Source of the DNA: Chitinophagaceae bacterium
Lineage (GTDB): Bacteria; Bacteroidota; Bacteroidia; Chitinophagales; Chitinophagaceae
NCBI GenBank assembly: GCA_019695015.1
Contig: JAIBAV010000158.1
Coordinates: 1-40,124, forward strand
Length of the DNA: 40,124 nt
Direction of reading: 5' to 3'
Part shown: piece after piece, positions 26,919 to 35,916 of the stretch
How positions within the stretch are numbered: the first letter of the stretch is position 1
Layout: each line of letters starts with the position of its first letter
Notes under the pieces: generated by a model
The model's database searches: none
What the model was told of the DNA's origin: nothing
The model's input: the letters and a program-made list of their open reading frames with translations, nothing else
Position numbers and translations under genes: made by a program

Positions 26919-28157
26919 TTAAGCCTCATAAATTAAATGTGTTAGTAACCCATCTCTTAATTTTGGCTCAAACCAAGTACTTTTTGGTGGCATTACATTG
27001 TTGCAATCTGCAATATCAAATAACTGATTTATAGTTACAGGATATAAACTAAAAGCAACTTTCATTTCACCACTATCTACTCTTTTTTCTAACTCTTTTA
27101 GCCCCCTTATTCCACCAACAAAATCAACACGTTTATCGGTGCGTTGATCTTTAATTCCTAAAATAGCATCTAAAATTAAGTTAGATAAAATGGTTACATC
27201 TAAAACACCTATTGGGTCATTAGTATAAACTCCATTTTTTGCTATAAGTTTATACCAATTGTTTTCGAAGTACATACCAAATTCGTGTAAAGTTGAGGGC
27301 TTTACTTGATTTTTTTCCGTTAAAATTATTTCAAAATTATTTTTTAACAAATCGAAAAATTGTTCTAAAGTTAATCCGTTCAAATCTTTTACAACACGAT
27401 TATAATCCATAATTTGTAATTGATTAGAAGGAAATAAAGTGGTTAAAAAATAATCTCCCCCATCTGTATGTTTTATACCTGTATCTTTTCTTACTTTAGA
27501 GGCAGATGCAGCTCTGTGATGCCCATCTGCTATATATGTACATGGAATTTCTTTCTCAAAAATTGATGAAATATTTTGAATAACATTATCATCATTTACA
27601 ACCCAAATAGAATGTTGAATTTGATCATCTGCAACAAAATCATACACTGGCTTTTTAGAAGCTTTCCAGTTTTCTACAATAGTATCTATATTAACATTAT
27701 TTCTATAAGCTAAAAAAACATTCCCAGTTTGGGCTCCTGTAGTTTTAATATGGTTTATTCTATCTAATTCTTTTTCTGGCCTTGTAAATTCATGTTTTTT
27801 TATTAGCCCATTTTCATAATCATCAATACTACTTGCTACCACCAAACCTGTTTGGCTTCTACCATCCATAACTAATTGATAAATGTAATAACAGCTTTTA
27901 TCTTCTTTAAATAAAACATTATGTTTTATAAATGTTTCTATATTTTCTTTTGCTTTATCATATACTTCTTGAGAGTGTATATCTATATTACTGTTTAAGG
28001 TAATTTCACTTTTTGTTACTGTTAAAAACGAATAAGGATTACCTAAAGCTTCTTGCTTTGCTTCTTCACTATTCAACACATCGTATGGACGGCTAGCTAC
28101 TTGTTTTGCTAATTGTGGTTGTGGTCTTAAAGCTTTAAATGGTTTAATAATAGCCAT
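26919..28157 (-). CDS. DUF1015 family protein
   Basis: Cytoplasmic protein of 412 residues in the DUF1015 family. Evidence: start AIIKPFKALRPQPQLAKQV, then ASRPYDVLNSEEAKQEALGN, the KKHEFTRPEKELDRI block near residue 120, NVFLAYRN, and CTYIADGHHRAAS (DGHHR at 211-215). These are the family's diagnostic blocks. The DGHHR motif resembles the DGHxR motif of ParB-like serine kinases (SerK, SbnI), and the gene follows serC by only 29 bases, so a role in phosphoserine or serine metabolism is a sensible inference; the reaction has not been shown for this family to my knowledge. Linkage of DUF1015 with serC/serA is widespread. Confidence 0.88.
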   Translation of the reverse strand: MAIIKPFKALRPQPQLAKQVASRPYDVLNSEEAKQEALGNPYSFLTVTKSEITLNSNIDIHSQEVYDKAKENIETFIKHNVLFKEDKSCYYIYQLVMDGRSQTGLVVASSIDDYENGLIKKHEFTRPEKELDRINHIKTTGAQTGNVFLAYRNNVNIDTIVENWKASKKPVYDFVADDQIQHSIWVVNDDNVIQNISSIFEKEIPCTYIADGHHRAASASKVRKDTGIKHTDGGDYFLTTLFPSNQLQIMDYNRVVKDLNGLTLEQFFDLLKNNFEIILTEKNQVKPSTLHEFGMYFENNWYKLIAKNGVYTNDPIGVLDVTILSNLILDAILGIKDQRTDKRVDFVGGIRGLKELEKRVDSGEMKVAFSLYPVTINQLFDIADCNNVMPPKSTWFEPKLRDGLLTHLIYEA

Positions 28158-28186
28158 GTTCTGATTTTTTATTTATTGAATTTATT

Positions 28187-29257
28187 TTATGAATATTTAT
28201 TTGCGAAATTTTTCATTAACATTGTTATTGCTTCTACACTTTCAAGTGATAGTGCATTATACATGCTTACTCTTAATCCTCCTACTGTTCTATACCCTTT
28301 TACTCCAATCATTCCTTCTTCTTTACATTCTTCTAAAAATTTATTTTGTAAAACTTCCTCTTTTATACAAAATACAGCATTCATTTTACTCCTATCTTCT
28401 TTTTTAATTGCACATTCAAATAATGGTAAACTATCAATGGTATTGTATAATAAACTTGATTTTTTGTTTGCTCTATTTTCCATTTCTGCTAATCCGCCTT
28501 CTTTTTTAATCCAACGCAATGTAAGCAAAGCAACATAAATAGCAAATACCGGGGGAGTATTTAATAAACTTGCAGCTTCTATATGTTTTCTATAATCTAA
28601 AATAGGAGAAATTTGGCGACTTACTTTTCCTAAAATATTTTTATCTATTACTACTAAACTAACACCAGCAGCACCCATATTTTTTTGTGCACCAGCATAA
28701 ATTAATTGAAACTGATTAAAATTTAATTGCCTACTGAAAATATCGCTGCTCATATCAGCAACAATAGGTATGGTAGTTTCAGGAAACTGGTGCCATTGTG
28801 TTCCTTCAACGGTATTGTTGCTTGTTAAATGCAAATATTTTGTATTATCTGGTAAGGTGAAGCTTTTAGGAATATAATTATAGTTTTGATCTTTTGAAGA
28901 AGCAATAACATTAACCTTACCAAAAATTTTTGCTTCACTTATTGCTTTGCTTCCCCAAATGCCATTATCGCAATATGCAGCAGTTTCATTTTCATTTAAT
29001 AAATTTAATGGAACCTGCATAAACTGTGTAGTGGCACCACCATGTAAAAAAAGCACTTCATAATTGTTGTTTAACTGCATCAATTCTTTAACCAACAATT
29101 TAGATTCTTCTATTACATCTACAAACCAATTTGTTCTATGACCAATTTCTAATAAAGAAAGGTTTATACCATTAAAATTTATTATTGCTTCTGAGGCCTG
29201 TTCTAACACTTCTTTGGGTAAAACAGATGGACCAGAGTTAAAATTATGTTTCCTCAT
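28187..29257 (-). CDS. serC: Phosphoserine aminotransferase
   Basis: PLP-dependent enzyme converting 3-phosphohydroxypyruvate and glutamate to phosphoserine; also serves pyridoxal-phosphate synthesis. The 356 residues fit. Seen: HNFNSGPSVLPKEVLEQ, ISLLEIGHR-like LSLLEIGHRTNWF, VLFLHGGATTQFMQVPLNL, the VADMSSDIFSRQLNF block with the PLP-binding Asp, and the Schiff-base Lys in IYAGAQKNMGAAGV. C-terminal GGLRVSMYNAL is typical. Upstream of the ATG is TATGTTTG, a -7 element only 7 bases away, so a very short leader is likely. DUF1015 follows 29 bases downstream, so both probably share a transcript; serA and serB are not in the window. Confidence 0.95.
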   Translation of the reverse strand: MRKHNFNSGPSVLPKEVLEQASEAIINFNGINLSLLEIGHRTNWFVDVIEESKLLVKELMQLNNNYEVLFLHGGATTQFMQVPLNLLNENETAAYCDNGIWGSKAISEAKIFGKVNVIASSKDQNYNYIPKSFTLPDNTKYLHLTSNNTVEGTQWHQFPETTIPIVADMSSDIFSRQLNFNQFQLIYAGAQKNMGAAGVSLVVIDKNILGKVSRQISPILDYRKHIEAASLLNTPPVFAIYVALLTLRWIKKEGGLAEMENRANKKSSLLYNTIDSLPLFECAIKKEDRSKMNAVFCIKEEVLQNKFLEECKEEGMIGVKGYRTVGGLRVSMYNALSLESVEAITMLMKNFANKYS

Positions 29258-29413
29258 TTCGGCACAAACATAAAATAAATCAATAAGTATTTTATGTTTT
29301 TAATTTATTAGACTTTTATTAATAAAAATAAAGCAATCTGAAATTTGTAAAGTAATCTACAAATGTTAAAAAATGTTTTTTGGTAAACTAATCTTTTCTC
29401 CGAAATTTATTGC

Positions 29414-29914
29414 GTGGCAAAAAAAATATTTTACTCTTTTTTAGCAATAATTGCTGTTCTACAATTGTTTCAACCAGATAGAAATATATCTACTGAAAAT
29501 TTTAAAGTAGAATTAGCCAATCATTACTCTGTACCAGATAGTATTGAATCTCTTTTAAATACTGTTTGCTACGACTGTCATAGTAACAATACAGATTATC
29601 CTTGGTTTGTAAATATTCAACCTATTGGTTGGTATTTGCAAGGAAAGATAAATAAGGGCAAAAGCAAACTTAATTTTTCTGAATTTGGAAGTTTATTTAA
29701 AGAAAAAGCGATAGAAAAGTTAGAAAATATAGAAGAGGTAATGAAAAAAAATACTATGCCATTAACCTCTTATAAATGGTACAATAAAAATGCCGATTTA
29801 ACTATTGAACAAAGAGAAATGATATCTAAATGGGCTATTAATTTAAGTAAGCAAATTGCAAGCGATAGTACTGCAGCTTTAAATGCAGATTCCTTACCTG
29901 TTAAACCACTTTAA
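29414..29914 (+). CDS. Haem-binding domain protein with CxxCH
   Basis: A 166-residue protein that starts with GTG (29414) and a hydrophobic N-terminal segment (KKIFYSFLAIIAVLQLF). It carries VCYDCHSNNTDYPWFV with the c-type haem motif Cys52-x-x-Cys55-His56, then IQPIGWYLQGKINKGKSKLNFSEF, and a later MPLTSYKWYNKNADLT whose Met could be the second axial ligand. This is the layout of the 'haem_bd' family of short periplasmic cytochrome-like proteins in Bacteroidota. The N-terminal segment suggests it stays membrane-anchored in the periplasm. It is divergent from serC and followed after 99 bases by a small unknown gene. Electron-transfer partner unknown. Confidence 0.85.
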   Translation: MAKKIFYSFLAIIAVLQLFQPDRNISTENFKVELANHYSVPDSIESLLNTVCYDCHSNNTDYPWFVNIQPIGWYLQGKINKGKSKLNFSEFGSLFKEKAIEKLENIEEVMKKNTMPLTSYKWYNKNADLTIEQREMISKWAINLSKQIASDSTAALNADSLPVKPL

Positions 29915-29979
29915 TTAAAAATTTTAAAATTAAATTCCCAAAAAAATAATAGAATTCACTAAATTACTAATTTTTTTAG

Positions 29980-29987
29980 TATATTTG
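29980..29987 (+). promoter_or_regulatory. -7 element ahead of the 30014 gene
   Basis: TATATTTG, an exact match to TAnnTTTG, 26 bases before the ATG at 30014. No TTTG at the expected -33 distance. Confidence 0.3.
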
Positions 29988-30013
29988 AACTACAAATTTT
30001 AGGAATTTATTTT

Positions 30014-30370
30014 ATGGTAAATTATATTAATGATAGTACAAATCAACTAGCCAGATATAAAATAACTGCAGAATGCACAGAGCCATTTGAACACCTTATT
30101 ATTGCAGGTTTTTGCTCTAATGTGCAAACAGAAAATATATTATACAGGCACCTACAAAATGTTTGTAAACAAAGCAAAGGAAATTTTAGTAATGCCCATA
30201 AGCTAATTAATGATACAATAACTCACTGGCAAAATACTTTTAACCTGCCTGCGGTACAGTTTCTTAAAAATATCAATACAGAAAAAACAGCTTGCAGATA
30301 TAATAAAATTTGCCTTTATAAAATTAACCATCAAGCAACCGAAGAACTATTGTATAATATTTATTTATAG
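30014..30370 (+). CDS. Small protein of unknown function
   Basis: A 118-residue protein I do not recognise. There is no signal peptide or membrane segment. It contains five Cys residues spread over the chain (ITAECTEPF, IAGFCSNV, NVCKQ, TACRYNKIC) and mixed helix and strand potential, including HLIIAGFCSN early on and a helical middle. The ATG is preceded by a TATATTTG -7-like element 26 bases upstream, so it probably has its own promoter. It sits between the haem-binding gene and the convergent PDZ gene. The codon choice matches the neighbours, which supports it being real. No function is proposed. Confidence 0.6.
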   Translation: MVNYINDSTNQLARYKITAECTEPFEHLIIAGFCSNVQTENILYRHLQNVCKQSKGNFSNAHKLINDTITHWQNTFNLPAVQFLKNINTEKTACRYNKICLYKINHQATEELLYNIYL

Positions 30371-30391
30371 TAATAAGCAATAACTAAAAAA

Positions 30392-31321
30392 TTACAAACT
30401 TGCCTTTTTTAATCTTTTAGGTAATTTAATTTCAGTTTGTATGGTTTTATTGCTTCTTTTATACTTTAGTTTAAACGTATCTCCTTCTTTAAGGTCTTTT
30501 AAATTTACTTTAAAATCATCCACACTCTTCAATTCTTTTCCATTTATTTCTGTAATAATATCCTCTTCTTTTAACCCTGCTTTTTCTGCTGGTGATTCAT
30601 CCTCTACATCTAATACTTTTACACCATTGCCTTCTTCCACATCCTGAATTTCTAAACCAATTTTGGGGCGACGAGGCGAGAAATTGCCACCGTTATTTTT
30701 CATATCAAACCCTTCGTAAATATTATTTAATGATACTACATTAGGGCCTTTGTATTTATCTAGTATGGCAGTTGTTGTTTGTGTTTTACCATTTCTAATA
30801 TAAGTTATAGTTACTTTATCATTAGGTTTATATTTTCCAATAATTTTATATAAACTATTAGTATCACTCACAATTTCTTTATCTATTTGGGTTATTATAT
30901 CTTCTATTTGTAAACCTGCTTTTTCTGCTGCACTTTCTTTACTTACATTAACAACAATTGCACCCTCCTTTTCGAATTTAGTTGAAACGCCAAGGATTGC
31001 TTTATTAGGTTTCATTTTATCGATAAATAGTTCATTTAATTCTCTGAAATTTTCAAAAAAGTGCTTGCCATTTTCTTGTCCTTTAAATCTTTTACCTCTA
31101 ACTATTTCAACATTATCCAAAGCATATTTTTCAACAGGAATGCCATTTACAGTAATTTGGTCCCCATCTATAACTAAAACATATTTCTCTTCTTTTTCTT
31201 TTTTAGTAACAGAAGACTCTTTATCCTTTTTCTTATCATTTTGCTCCTCAGTTTTTTGAGCATAAACTAAAATAGTAGAAGATAAAAAAATAACTAATGT
31301 TTGAAAAATTCTTTTTGTCAT
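30392..31321 (-). CDS. Exported two-PDZ protein lacking a protease domain
   Basis: A 309-residue protein with a signal peptide (MTKRIFQTLVIFLSSTILVYA) and a charged, Lys/Glu-rich stretch (about 25-50). Two PDZ domains follow: the first around 105-190 (KAILGVSTKF, SAAEKAGLQIEDIITQIDKEI), the second around 220-300 (PKIGLEIQDV, SPAEKAGLKEEDIITEINGKEL). Both have the usual carboxylate-loop and D-I-I-T pattern of HtrA-type PDZ domains. No trypsin-like or other catalytic domain is present, so this is a PDZ adaptor or substrate-binding protein rather than a protease. A palindrome and a candidate promoter lie just upstream (31361-31405). Confidence 0.88.
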   Translation of the reverse strand: MTKRIFQTLVIFLSSTILVYAQKTEEQNDKKKDKESSVTKKEKEEKYVLVIDGDQITVNGIPVEKYALDNVEIVRGKRFKGQENGKHFFENFRELNELFIDKMKPNKAILGVSTKFEKEGAIVVNVSKESAAEKAGLQIEDIITQIDKEIVSDTNSLYKIIGKYKPNDKVTITYIRNGKTQTTTAILDKYKGPNVVSLNNIYEGFDMKNNGGNFSPRRPKIGLEIQDVEEGNGVKVLDVEDESPAEKAGLKEEDIITEINGKELKSVDDFKVNLKDLKEGDTFKLKYKRSNKTIQTEIKLPKRLKKASL

Positions 31322-31360
31322 AACAGAATAATTTAATGATGTACGAATATTTTAGTAGAA

Positions 31361-31390
31361 CAAATATAAAAAAGAATCCGATATACGAAA
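31361..31390 (-). promoter_or_regulatory. Candidate promoter of the PDZ gene
   Basis: On the minus strand: TTTC (31390-31387), 18-base spacer, TATATTTG (31368-31361). The -7 half is an exact TAnnTTTG; the -33 half has one mismatch. About 40 bases ahead of the ATG at 31321. Confidence 0.42.
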
Positions 31391-31405
31391 CATTTCGGAA
31401 ATGTT
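31389..31405. promoter_or_regulatory. Palindrome, possible operator of the PDZ gene
   Basis: AACATTTC (31389-31396), one central G, GAAATGTT (31398-31405): a perfect 8-bp inverted repeat. It touches the -33 position of the PDZ promoter and lies between it and the stop of the deacetylase gene. A two-fold symmetric site this close to a promoter would suit a dimeric regulator; it could also be a short hairpin ending the upstream transcript, though T residues are few. Confidence 0.38.
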
Positions 31406-31412
31406 AAATATT

Positions 31413-32282
31413 TTAAAATTTGAGGTTGGGGTAATTATCTATTGTTTCAAATACAAAATTTGAATTTTGTTTTAATGTTTTAATAAATTCACTCAACCAA
31501 TTGGCATATTCTGGAGTTCTAAACATTCTATCATGCGTTAAAATAACTATATGCTTTTTAGTAAAGCTTTGCCCACTGGCTGCATTTTTAACTTGTGCTG
31601 CAACTTGTTGAGGGCTTTGAACAGGAAAAGAATTACCTTTGGTAAAGTTCCATTCTACATCCCATCCAATTACATTAAAACCAGCATCATTTAATTTTTG
31701 GCAAACTGGTTTTACTAATTTACTAGTCCTAATTTTATCTTTTGTAACCCAAGCATTGTTACCTGGTAATCTTATTATTTTATAAGGCACATTTAAACTT
31801 TCTTGTGCTTTATAAAAATCTTGCTCGGCCATTAGTGGATGAGAATAAAAATAAACGTATTTCTCGTTAGTATGCGTATAGCTATGATTGGATAATAGAA
31901 ATTGTGGGTATGCATTTCTAATTGTTTTTACAGTTTGTTGCCCCCAACTATCATTTGCATGTTTACCCACCATAAAAAAGCTTGCCTTTATTCCTTCTTT
32001 TTTGCATACATCCAAGCAATTCATTGTACCATGCCCTGGCCCATCATCAAATGTTAAATAAATGTATGTTTTATTTGAATCGTAATTGACAGGTTTCCTT
32101 TCAAACTTTATTGCATTGGAGTCAACAATAACCTTAATTGATTCTTTTAATTTTGCACTATCATTTTTACTTGTAAGAACAGGAATATTATTTGCATTAT
32201 TATTTATGCAAGAGAGAATAAAAATGGAGAAAAATAATAGTAATAATTTGGTTGGGTTGCCTAACACATTTTTTGGGTTCAT
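31413..32282 (-). CDS. Polysaccharide deacetylase (NodB) lipoprotein
   Basis: Metal-dependent carbohydrate esterase family 4 protein, anchored by a lipoprotein signal (LLLLFFSIFILSCIN, lipobox ILSC). The 289 residues carry the NodB motifs: motif 1 TFDDGP (FDDGPGHG), motif 2 HSYTH in LLSNHSYTHT for metal binding, motif 3 RLPGN, motif 4 WDVEWN and motif 5 ILTHD. The pattern is complete, so the enzyme is probably active; members remove acetyl groups from peptidoglycan, chitin-like or exopolysaccharide. Here it likely acts in the periplasm or at the surface. It is followed on the same strand by the two-PDZ gene, with the palindrome between them. Confidence 0.9.
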   Translation of the reverse strand: MNPKNVLGNPTKLLLLFFSIFILSCINNNANNIPVLTSKNDSAKLKESIKVIVDSNAIKFERKPVNYDSNKTYIYLTFDDGPGHGTMNCLDVCKKEGIKASFFMVGKHANDSWGQQTVKTIRNAYPQFLLSNHSYTHTNEKYVYFYSHPLMAEQDFYKAQESLNVPYKIIRLPGNNAWVTKDKIRTSKLVKPVCQKLNDAGFNVIGWDVEWNFTKGNSFPVQSPQQVAAQVKNAASGQSFTKKHIVILTHDRMFRTPEYANWLSEFIKTLKQNSNFVFETIDNYPNLKF

Positions 32283-32414
32283 TGATACTATTTTGTAACT
32301 AAATTATACAAAAAATATATAGGAGCTAGCTAAATGATTGTTATAATCTTAATTTGCTTACTTACGACAATTGGAAGAATTTATTGAACTATTAATATAG
32401 TAAGCATAATTAAT

Positions 32415-32422
32415 TAAATTTG
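32415..32422 (+). promoter_or_regulatory. -7 element of the superoxide dismutase gene
   Basis: TAAATTTG, exact match to TAnnTTTG, about 42 bases ahead of the ATG at 32464. The region around -33 has no TTTG at 17-21 bases, so only the -7 half is convincing. Confidence 0.35.
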
Positions 32423-32463
32423 TGGTATTCATTTGTAATTATTCATTATTAAAATTAAATATT

Positions 32464-33069
32464 ATGTCTTTTACTTTAGCTTCTTTACCTTATGGTTACG
32501 ATGCCCTAGAACCACACATAGATACAACAACTATGCAAATACATCATGGCAAGCACCATCAGGCTTATGTAGATAATTTAAACAAAGCCATTGCTGGTAC
32601 AGATTATGAACAAAAAACATTAGATCAAATAAATGCTATTGCTGGTTCAATATCTGCTGCAGTTAGAAATAATGGTGGAGGTCATTGGAACCATTCTTTT
32701 TTCTGGGAGAGCCTTGCACCAAACAGTGGTGGCTTACCAAGTGGCAATTTAGCAGATGCTATTAATACAGCTTTTGGTAGTTTTGATGAGTTTAAAGCAA
32801 AGTTTGCCAATGCTGGTGCCACACGTTTTGGAAGTGGTTGGGCTTGGTTAATTGTTAAAGAAGGGAAATTAGAGATTTGCTCAACACCTAATCAAGATAA
32901 CCCTTTAATGGATATTGCTGAAACAAAAGGAACCCCTATTTTAGGTGTAGATGTTTGGGAGCATGCATACTATTTAAAATATCAAAATAAACGTGCCGAT
33001 TATTTAAGTGCCATTTGGAATGTGGTTAACTGGAATAAAGTTGCAGAAAGATATAATGCTGCAAAATAA
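32464..33069 (+). CDS. Superoxide dismutase, Mn/Fe family
   Basis: Dismutates superoxide to hydrogen peroxide and oxygen in the cytoplasm. The start at 32464 ([20 protein letters not shown]) matches family N-termini; an in-frame ATG at 32422 would overlap the promoter. The 201 residues have all four metal ligands: His27 (QIHHGKHH), His77 (GHWNHSFFW), Asp163 and His167 (DVWEHAYYL). Gly residues before the second His and the late Gln in STPNQDNP fit Mn-type or cambialistic enzymes more than Fe-only ones, but metal use cannot be settled by sequence alone. It stands alone and is followed by a strong terminator. Confidence 0.96.
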   Translation: MSFTLASLPYGYDALEPHIDTTTMQIHHGKHHQAYVDNLNKAIAGTDYEQKTLDQINAIAGSISAAVRNNGGGHWNHSFFWESLAPNSGGLPSGNLADAINTAFGSFDEFKAKFANAGATRFGSGWAWLIVKEGKLEICSTPNQDNPLMDIAETKGTPILGVDVWEHAYYLKYQNKRADYLSAIWNVVNWNKVAERYNAAK

Positions 33070-33081
33070 ATTAATGCTTGC

Positions 33082-33120
33082 AAAAAAAAACGAGGCCTAC
33101 TGTAAGCCTCGTTTTTTTTA
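33082..33120. terminator. Bidirectional terminator between sod and the PKD gene
   Basis: CGAGGC (33091-33096) and GCCTCG (33106-33111) with a 9-base loop, flanked by nine A (33082-33090) and eight T (33112-33119). Including the A/T runs the stem reaches more than ten pairs. It serves both convergent genes and is the clearest terminator in the window. Confidence 0.93.
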
Positions 33121-33137
33121 TAAGTAAAATCTAATTG

Positions 33138-35780
33138 CTATCTTATTAAAACCACTGTACCTTTTTTGAAAATTACCTTACCTGTATAATCAACCCCTTG
33201 TGCTGTAAATACATAAGTTCCGCTAGCTTGAGGTGTGCCATTTACATTTCCATCCCAACCTTTTAAGTATTCTTTTGTTTCATAAATTAATTGACCAAAA
33301 CGATTGTAGATTCTAAAAAAATCAATTTGAGATATACCAACAGGAATAGGTTTTAGAATATCATTTTTTCCATCATTATTTGGGGTAAAAGCAGTTGGTA
33401 TAAAAATATCGGGTTGCGTTTTAAATATTTTAACTACTAATTCATCCGAACCAATACAGCCTTCTGGCCTTTTTACTGTTACTTTATATTTTATAGAATC
33501 TGAATTGATATTTAGAGTAGCAATTGGGTTGAAAATAGTAGTGTTATTGATACCTGTGCTTGGAGACCAAACATAAGTACTATTGTTAGGAATTGGACTT
33601 GTTACAGCTTGTAATTGCAAGGGTTGATTTTTTACAACTACAGTATCATTACCTGCAAACACTACCACTTTTGGTATTACATTTACTTGAATAGAATCGC
33701 TAAATGGTTTTGGACAACCTAATGTATCGTTAACAGTTATAATATAAAAAGTAGTATCAGTAGGTTTTACTGTTGGCGAAAGTGAATTTGCGTTAGTTAT
33801 AAAAGTTGATGGAGACCAATAAAAACTACTGCCAATAAAATTATTTGTACTTAAAGTAATACTATCGCCATAACAAATAGAATTGATGGCATTTATAGCT
33901 ACTTTAGGATATGGAATTGGAGTTATTACTATTGTATCATAATCTTGACATTTTCCTAAATTGGCGGTTACATAATATTTGGTAATAGCCGTAGGTTTTA
34001 CTAAAGGAAATTTAACTTGAGGCACAATTTCTCCAGTAGAAGCAGACCAAACATAACTAAGGGCATGGCTAATTGTACTCAGTCTAAAAGTATCGGTTAA
34101 GCATACTGTTGAATCTGGCCCTGCAGTGACTGAAATAAAATCTAACACGTTTACTTTAATAGAATCTTTACTAATACAACCATTGTCGTTTACAGTGATA
34201 ACATAGGTTGTGGTATCTTTTGGATATACAGAAGGATTTAAACTAGTAGGACTAATAATGTTATAGTTAGGTGCCCAACTTATGTTGCCAGTTGTATTAG
34301 CAATTAAGGGCAATGTATCAATACTACATATTAATGTATCTTTAAAAGGCAGGCTAATGGTAGGTAAATCTTTAACAATAACATTTTTATTTACGGTATC
34401 TAAACAACCTTTTGTATTGGTTACAATTAAAGATATGTTGTAAGTACCAGGGGCAGGATACTTCCAAGCAGTATCTTTTTTATTAGAAGTATCGGCAACA
34501 GTAGTTAAATCTCCAAAATTCCATCTCCAACTATTTACAGTACCATAAACAGTTGTTGTGGCATCTAAAATATTTATTGGCGAAACAACACATGTGCCAA
34601 CTGTATTAATACCTGGCTTAAAACCAGGGAAAGCATAAATATATTTATAAGAAGAATCCTGGCATCCACCAGTAGCGGTTACTTTTAGTTTAATTAAATA
34701 TTTACCTGTATCGGAATAAGTATATGTTGGTGTAGGTACTGTTGATGTATTACCATCTCCAAAAGACCATACATACGAAATAATTGCAGGGTTAGGAGAC
34801 TGATTTTCGAAGAAGTAAGTAAATCCATCGCAAGTTCTATCATCTGGTCCTGCATTAGGTTTTACAGAAGAGCAGTTTGCAACTCTTAATATAAAATCTT
34901 TTCTATGTTCATTAATTAAAGTATCATTTCTCCATTCTTCTACAGTTACACATACAACATATTTACCTGCAATGGGTGGTGCTTTTCCACTTATGATTCC
35001 TGTTTTTGGGTTAATGCTTGCACCTGTGCCAAAAGGATTATTTGAACTAAAAGGTGCAGGATAATTTAATGATACAGGATTTAATACACTTGGTGGTGGT
35101 GGATTTGGGCTAGGATTTGGTCCATCTTGGCCATCATACGCTGCACTTAATTTATAGGCTAAAGAATCTCCATCTGTATCTGATGCACTAAAGTCAAGTA
35201 AAAAATCGGTAGAGATACAAACTGTATTCGTATCTCTTACAGCAAAAGTTGGGCAGTTATTATTGCCTACTGGTAATTGTTTTGTACCAGGAATTTTTGT
35301 TGTAAAAGTAGCCCCCATTTGGCTAGAGGAGTTGGAAACATTGGTAATGGATGTTCTGGTATATCTTATCCAAGAAAGTGTATAGCCATTTTCTGTTTTG
35401 GGTAAATCAATATTTGCCTGAAATATTCCTACTTGATAACAAACACTAACAAAAGGTAATAAACAAGGGTTGGCACCAGCAGTATTATGCACTTCGGGAG
35501 GTGTACCAGAAAATTGTTGCGTTAACTTTTGTGTTGTAACAAGTGTTAAACCAGGATTGTTATAAACCCCAATGGTTACATTTTCTCCATTTAAAGCAGC
35601 AAAGTTTGGACCAGTTGGGCCACATTCTCTAAACAATCGCATCGTAACTAAATATCTATCTGTATTTCCTGCACCTGGACCTATATAAGTATAAAATAAT
35701 TCACCACCAGAAATATGCTCGGCATAAGAAAAAAAGGTAGTAAATAATGTTATCAATAAAAATAAAAACTTCTTCATCAT
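33138..35780 (-). CDS. PKD-repeat protein with type B T9SS sorting domain
   Basis: Large exported surface or secreted protein of the 'gliding motility-associated C-terminal domain' type. The start at 35780 gives a signal peptide (MMKKFLFLLITLFTTFFSYA); the longer frame from 35819 adds 13 residues before it. The 880 residues run: a Bacteroidota N-terminal region (ISGGELFYTYIGPG, TMRLFRECG), a cadherin-like part (DTDGDSLAYKLSAAYDG, NPKTGIISGKAPP), two PKD domains at about 305-382 (VWSFGDGNTS) and 396-470 (WRWNFGDLTT), a series of Ig-like repeats each with paired Cys, and the sorting domain in the last 85 residues (IPTAFTPNNDGKND, FRIYNRFGQLIYE, GWDGNVNG, SGTYVFTAQ). Type B domains are exported by the type IX secretion system and attached or released at the surface. 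Confidence 0.93.
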   Translation of the reverse strand: MMKKFLFLLITLFTTFFSYAEHISGGELFYTYIGPGAGNTDRYLVTMRLFRECGPTGPNFAALNGENVTIGVYNNPGLTLVTTQKLTQQFSGTPPEVHNTAGANPCLLPFVSVCYQVGIFQANIDLPKTENGYTLSWIRYTRTSITNVSNSSSQMGATFTTKIPGTKQLPVGNNNCPTFAVRDTNTVCISTDFLLDFSASDTDGDSLAYKLSAAYDGQDGPNPSPNPPPPSVLNPVSLNYPAPFSSNNPFGTGASINPKTGIISGKAPPIAGKYVVCVTVEEWRNDTLINEHRKDFILRVANCSSVKPNAGPDDRTCDGFTYFFENQSPNPAIISYVWSFGDGNTSTVPTPTYTYSDTGKYLIKLKVTATGGCQDSSYKYIYAFPGFKPGINTVGTCVVSPINILDATTTVYGTVNSWRWNFGDLTTVADTSNKKDTAWKYPAPGTYNISLIVTNTKGCLDTVNKNVIVKDLPTISLPFKDTLICSIDTLPLIANTTGNISWAPNYNIISPTSLNPSVYPKDTTTYVITVNDNGCISKDSIKVNVLDFISVTAGPDSTVCLTDTFRLSTISHALSYVWSASTGEIVPQVKFPLVKPTAITKYYVTANLGKCQDYDTIVITPIPYPKVAINAINSICYGDSITLSTNNFIGSSFYWSPSTFITNANSLSPTVKPTDTTFYIITVNDTLGCPKPFSDSIQVNVIPKVVVFAGNDTVVVKNQPLQLQAVTSPIPNNSTYVWSPSTGINNTTIFNPIATLNINSDSIKYKVTVKRPEGCIGSDELVVKIFKTQPDIFIPTAFTPNNDGKNDILKPIPVGISQIDFFRIYNRFGQLIYETKEYLKGWDGNVNGTPQASGTYVFTAQGVDYTGKVIFKKGTVVLIR

Positions 35781-35916
35781 TTTAAATACTGGGGGTTGAA
35801 TGGTCAAAAGTACATACAACTATTTAATGTAAATATTTTAAAAATAGAGGCAATATTAGTTAGTATTTATAAATAATAAAAGAGTATTATTTTAATGGCT
35901 TTGCTGCATTAAAAAT

